A DNA stretch of 9,028 nucleotides, from contig CAMXNV010000082.1 of NCBI GenBank assembly GCA_947245315.1, forward strand, positions 1 to 9,028, in the 5' to 3' direction. Below the pieces are notes generated by a model. The model ran no database searches, had not been told where the DNA came from, and saw nothing but the letters and a program-made list of their open reading frames with translations. Both the position numbers and the translations under genes were made by a program. Shown here piece after piece: positions 7,245-9,028 of this stretch. The first letter of the stretch is position 1. The number at the start of each line of letters is the position of its first letter. This DNA comes from an uncultured Oscillibacter sp. GTDB taxonomy: Bacteria; Bacillota; Clostridia; Oscillospirales; Oscillospiraceae.

Positions 7245-7249
7245 GGGAG
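7245..7249 (+). promoter_or_regulatory. Ribosome binding site deciding the transketolase N-subunit start
   Basis: GGGAG at 7245-7249 lies 7 bases before the GTG at 7257. The longer in-frame option, GTG at 7227, overlaps the livF stop codon and has no purine tract upstream. Starting at 7257 removes ten unconserved residues. Confidence 0.55.
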
Positions 7250-7256
7250 TGTAATT

Positions 7257-8084
7257 GTGGAGAACAGCAAGCAGCTGGCCGGCCTGGCGAACCAGGCCCG
7301 GCTTCTGGCCCTGGACGCGGTGTACACCGCCAAGTCCGGCCACCTCGGGGGCTCCTTTTCCATCATGGATGCCCTGACCGTTTTGTACTTCAACACCCTG
7401 CGCGTCGACCCCGCCGACAGCAAGAACCCGGACCGGGACCGCTTCGTCCTCTCCAAGGGCCACTGCTCCCCGGCGCTGTACGCCGTGCTGGCCCTCCGGG
7501 GGTACTTCCCCGTGGAGGATATGAAAAAGTTCCGCTCCATTCACCATCACATGTCCGGCCACGTGGAGATGAACCACGTCAACGGCGTGGACATGTCCGC
7601 GGGCTCCCTGGGCCAGGGCCTCTCCGCCGCCGTGGGCATGGCCCTGGCGGGGAAGCTGGACGGCAAGGGCTACCGGGTCTACGCCGCCATGGGCGACGGG
7701 GAGATCGCCGAGGGCCAGATCTGGGAGGCCGCCATGGCCGCCGCCCACTACAAGCTGGACAACCTCTGCGGCATGGTGGACGTGAACGGCCTGCAAATCG
7801 ACGGGCCCACGGACCAGGTGATGTCCTCCGCCCCTCTGGGAGACAAGTTCCGCTCCTTCGGCTGGCACGTCATCGACGTGGACGGGCACGACTTTGAGGC
7901 CATGGCCGCCGCCTTTGAGGAGGCCAAAACCGTTTCTGGCAAGCCCACCATGGTGCTGCTCCACACGGTGAAGGGCAAGGTCGTGTCCTTTATGGAAAAT
8001 CAGGTCGGCTGGCACGGCAAGGCCCCCAGCGACGAGGAATACCAGCAGGCCCGGACCGAGCTGCTGGCGAGAATGGAGGCGTGA
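7257..8084 (+). CDS. Transketolase, N-terminal (thiamine diphosphate-binding) subunit
   Basis: One half of a split transketolase, which moves two-carbon ketol units between sugar phosphates using thiamine diphosphate. From the GTG at 7257 it has 275 residues, usual for stand-alone N-terminal subunits; a start at 7227 would give 285. Visible motifs: SGHLGGSFS (27-35, with catalytic-site H29), SKGHCSPALYAVLA (66-79), H96-H98 and SGH in HHHMSGHVE, SAGSLGQGL (114-122), and the ThDP/Mg motif starting GDGEIAEGQIWEA at 146 and closing at VDVN (N177). The family includes the pentose-phosphate enzyme and pathway-specific variants, such as those of apiose or sulfoquinovose breakdown; motifs shared by all do not tell them apart. 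It lies 26 bases after livF and 3 bases before its partner subunit, so it is probably co-transcribed with the importer. Confidence 0.92.
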   Translation: MENSKQLAGLANQARLLALDAVYTAKSGHLGGSFSIMDALTVLYFNTLRVDPADSKNPDRDRFVLSKGHCSPALYAVLALRGYFPVEDMKKFRSIHHHMSGHVEMNHVNGVDMSAGSLGQGLSAAVGMALAGKLDGKGYRVYAAMGDGEIAEGQIWEAAMAAAHYKLDNLCGMVDVNGLQIDGPTDQVMSSAPLGDKFRSFGWHVIDVDGHDFEAMAAAFEEAKTVSGKPTMVLLHTVKGKVVSFMENQVGWHGKAPSDEEYQQARTELLARMEA

Positions 8085-8087
8085 GAG

Positions 8088-9028
8088 ATGGGTGAGAAAA
8101 TCGCAACCAGAGCCGCCTACGGCGACGCGCTGAAAAAGTACGGCCAGGAGAACCCCCGGGTCATCGTCCTGGACGCGGACCTCTCCGGGGCCACCTACTC
8201 CAACCGCTTCGCCCAGGCCGTGCCGGAGCGCTTCCTGGACTGCGGCATTGCCGAGTGCAACATGGTGGGCATCGCCGCCGGCCTGGCCACCACGGGGAAG
8301 ATTCCCTTTGTCCACTCCTTTGCCATGTTCGCCGCCGGACGGGTCTACGACCAGGTCCGCAACTCCGTGGCCTACCCCCACCTGAACGTGAAGATCGTGG
8401 GCACCCACGCGGGCCTCTCCGTGGGAGAGGACGGCGCCACCCACCAGTGCAATGAGGACATCGCCCTGATGCGGGTCATCCCCGGCATGACTGTGGTGAA
8501 CCCCTGCGACGCCTTTGAGGCGGAGGCGGCGGTGAAGGCCGTCATGGACTACGAGGGCCCCTGCTACCTGCGGATCGGCCGGAACCCGGTGGAGGTAGTC
8601 ATGGACCAGGTCCCCGGCTACCACTTCGAGCTGGGCAAGGGCATCCTCCTCCGGGAGGGGACCGACGTGGCCGTGCTGGCCACGGGCATCATGGTCCAGG
8701 AGGCCCTGAAGGCCGCCGAGACCCTGGCGGCGGAGGGCATCTCCGCCCGGGTCATCAACATCCACACCATCAAGCCCCTTGACCGGGAGATCATCGTAAA
8801 GTCCGCCCGGGAATGCGGCGTCATCGTCACCAGCGAGGAGCACAACGTCCTGGCGGGCTTCGGCAGCGCCGTGGCGGAGGTGGTCTCCGAGACCTGCCCC
8901 GTGCCGGTGGTGCGCCACGGCGTCAACGATGCCTTCGGCCGCAGCGGCACCGCCCAGCAGGTGCTGGACGCCTACGGCGTCAATGCCGCCGGAATTGTGG
9001 AGTCCGTCCACAAGGCCCTGGCGATGAA
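8088..9028 (+). CDS. Transketolase, C-terminal subunit (last codons beyond window)
   Basis: Partner of the preceding subunit; together they form the active heteromer. The 313 residues seen approach the full length of about 310-320, so only a few codons are missing at the right edge. Residues 1-170 are the pyrimidine-binding domain: LDADLSGATYSNRF, the cofactor-activating glutamate E56 in CGIAECNMVGIAAGLA, PFVHSFAMFAAGR, THAGLSVGEDGATHQ (106-120) and ALMRVIPGMTVVNPCD. The C-terminal transketolase_C domain follows (DVAVLATGIMVQEAL, INIHTIKPLD, TSEEHNVLAGFGSAVAE, RHGVNDAFGRSG). The ATG at 8088 has GGAGG at 8075-8079, 8 bases upstream, within the end of the preceding gene. A 1-deoxyxylulose-5-phosphate synthase is unlikely because that enzyme is one long chain. 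Confidence 0.92.
   Translation, partial: MGEKIATRAAYGDALKKYGQENPRVIVLDADLSGATYSNRFAQAVPERFLDCGIAECNMVGIAAGLATTGKIPFVHSFAMFAAGRVYDQVRNSVAYPHLNVKIVGTHAGLSVGEDGATHQCNEDIALMRVIPGMTVVNPCDAFEAEAAVKAVMDYEGPCYLRIGRNPVEVVMDQVPGYHFELGKGILLREGTDVAVLATGIMVQEALKAAETLAAEGISARVINIHTIKPLDREIIVKSARECGVIVTSEEHNVLAGFGSAVAEVVSETCPVPVVRHGVNDAFGRSGTAQQVLDAYGVNAAGIVESVHKALAM

Noticed and set aside
7227..7256. Longer start for the transketolase N-subunit (GTG at 7227)
   Set aside because: There is no ribosome binding site upstream, it overlaps the livF stop, and the ten extra residues look unlike the family. GGGAG before 7257 gives a better start.
7212..9011. 599-codon open frame on the minus strand, opposite both transketolase genes
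   Set aside because: Its composition is extremely rich in His, Gly, Val and Asp, and it spans two well-supported plus-strand genes and their junction. It is an artefact of third-position GC bias.

Overview
The window looks like chromosomal DNA from a GC-rich member of the Firmicutes. I favour a gut clostridium of the Oscillospiraceae (Flavonifractor/Lawsonibacter-like), by inference only. The reasons are strong AAGGAGG-type ribosome binding sites, a YesM/YesN-type two-component pair, a lipoprotein-anchored binding protein, strongly G/C-biased third codon positions, and an AT-rich control region between divergent operons. No RNA genes, insertion sequences, CRISPR arrays or phage genes were seen.

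Left part (1-2254, minus strand): a two-component system. A YesM-like sensor histidine kinase (start about 2254, end 517) overlaps by 20 bases the start of a YesN-like response regulator (start 536), which runs off the left edge. The kinase gene carries a one-base frameshift near 1539-1540, between its sensor domain and its second membrane segment. All catalytic motifs lie downstream of the shift in the other frame.

Middle (2255-2505): an AT-rich divergent control region. It holds an extended -10 promoter for the rightward operon with a 7+7 bp inverted repeat straddling the -10, a candidate leftward promoter for the kinase, and a 12/15 match to the CodY box.

Right part (2506-9028, plus strand): a complete branched-chain amino acid-type (HAAT family) ABC importer: lipoprotein binding protein, two permeases and two ATPases (livJ/K, H, M, G, F order). 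It is followed directly by a split transketolase, with the N-terminal ThDP-binding subunit complete and the C-terminal subunit cut only at its last codons. A strong intrinsic terminator lies between the binding-protein gene and livH. It should act as an attenuator giving more binding protein than membrane complex. From livH onward the genes overlap or nearly touch, so they probably form one transcription unit.

How it fits together (inference): the sensor kinase detects an external or envelope signal, the regulator activates the divergent promoter with its poor -35 box, and the importer brings in a substrate. The link to a split transketolase raises the possibility that the substrate, or a product of it, is a sugar-like compound rather than leucine, isoleucine or valine. 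The sequence alone does not settle this.
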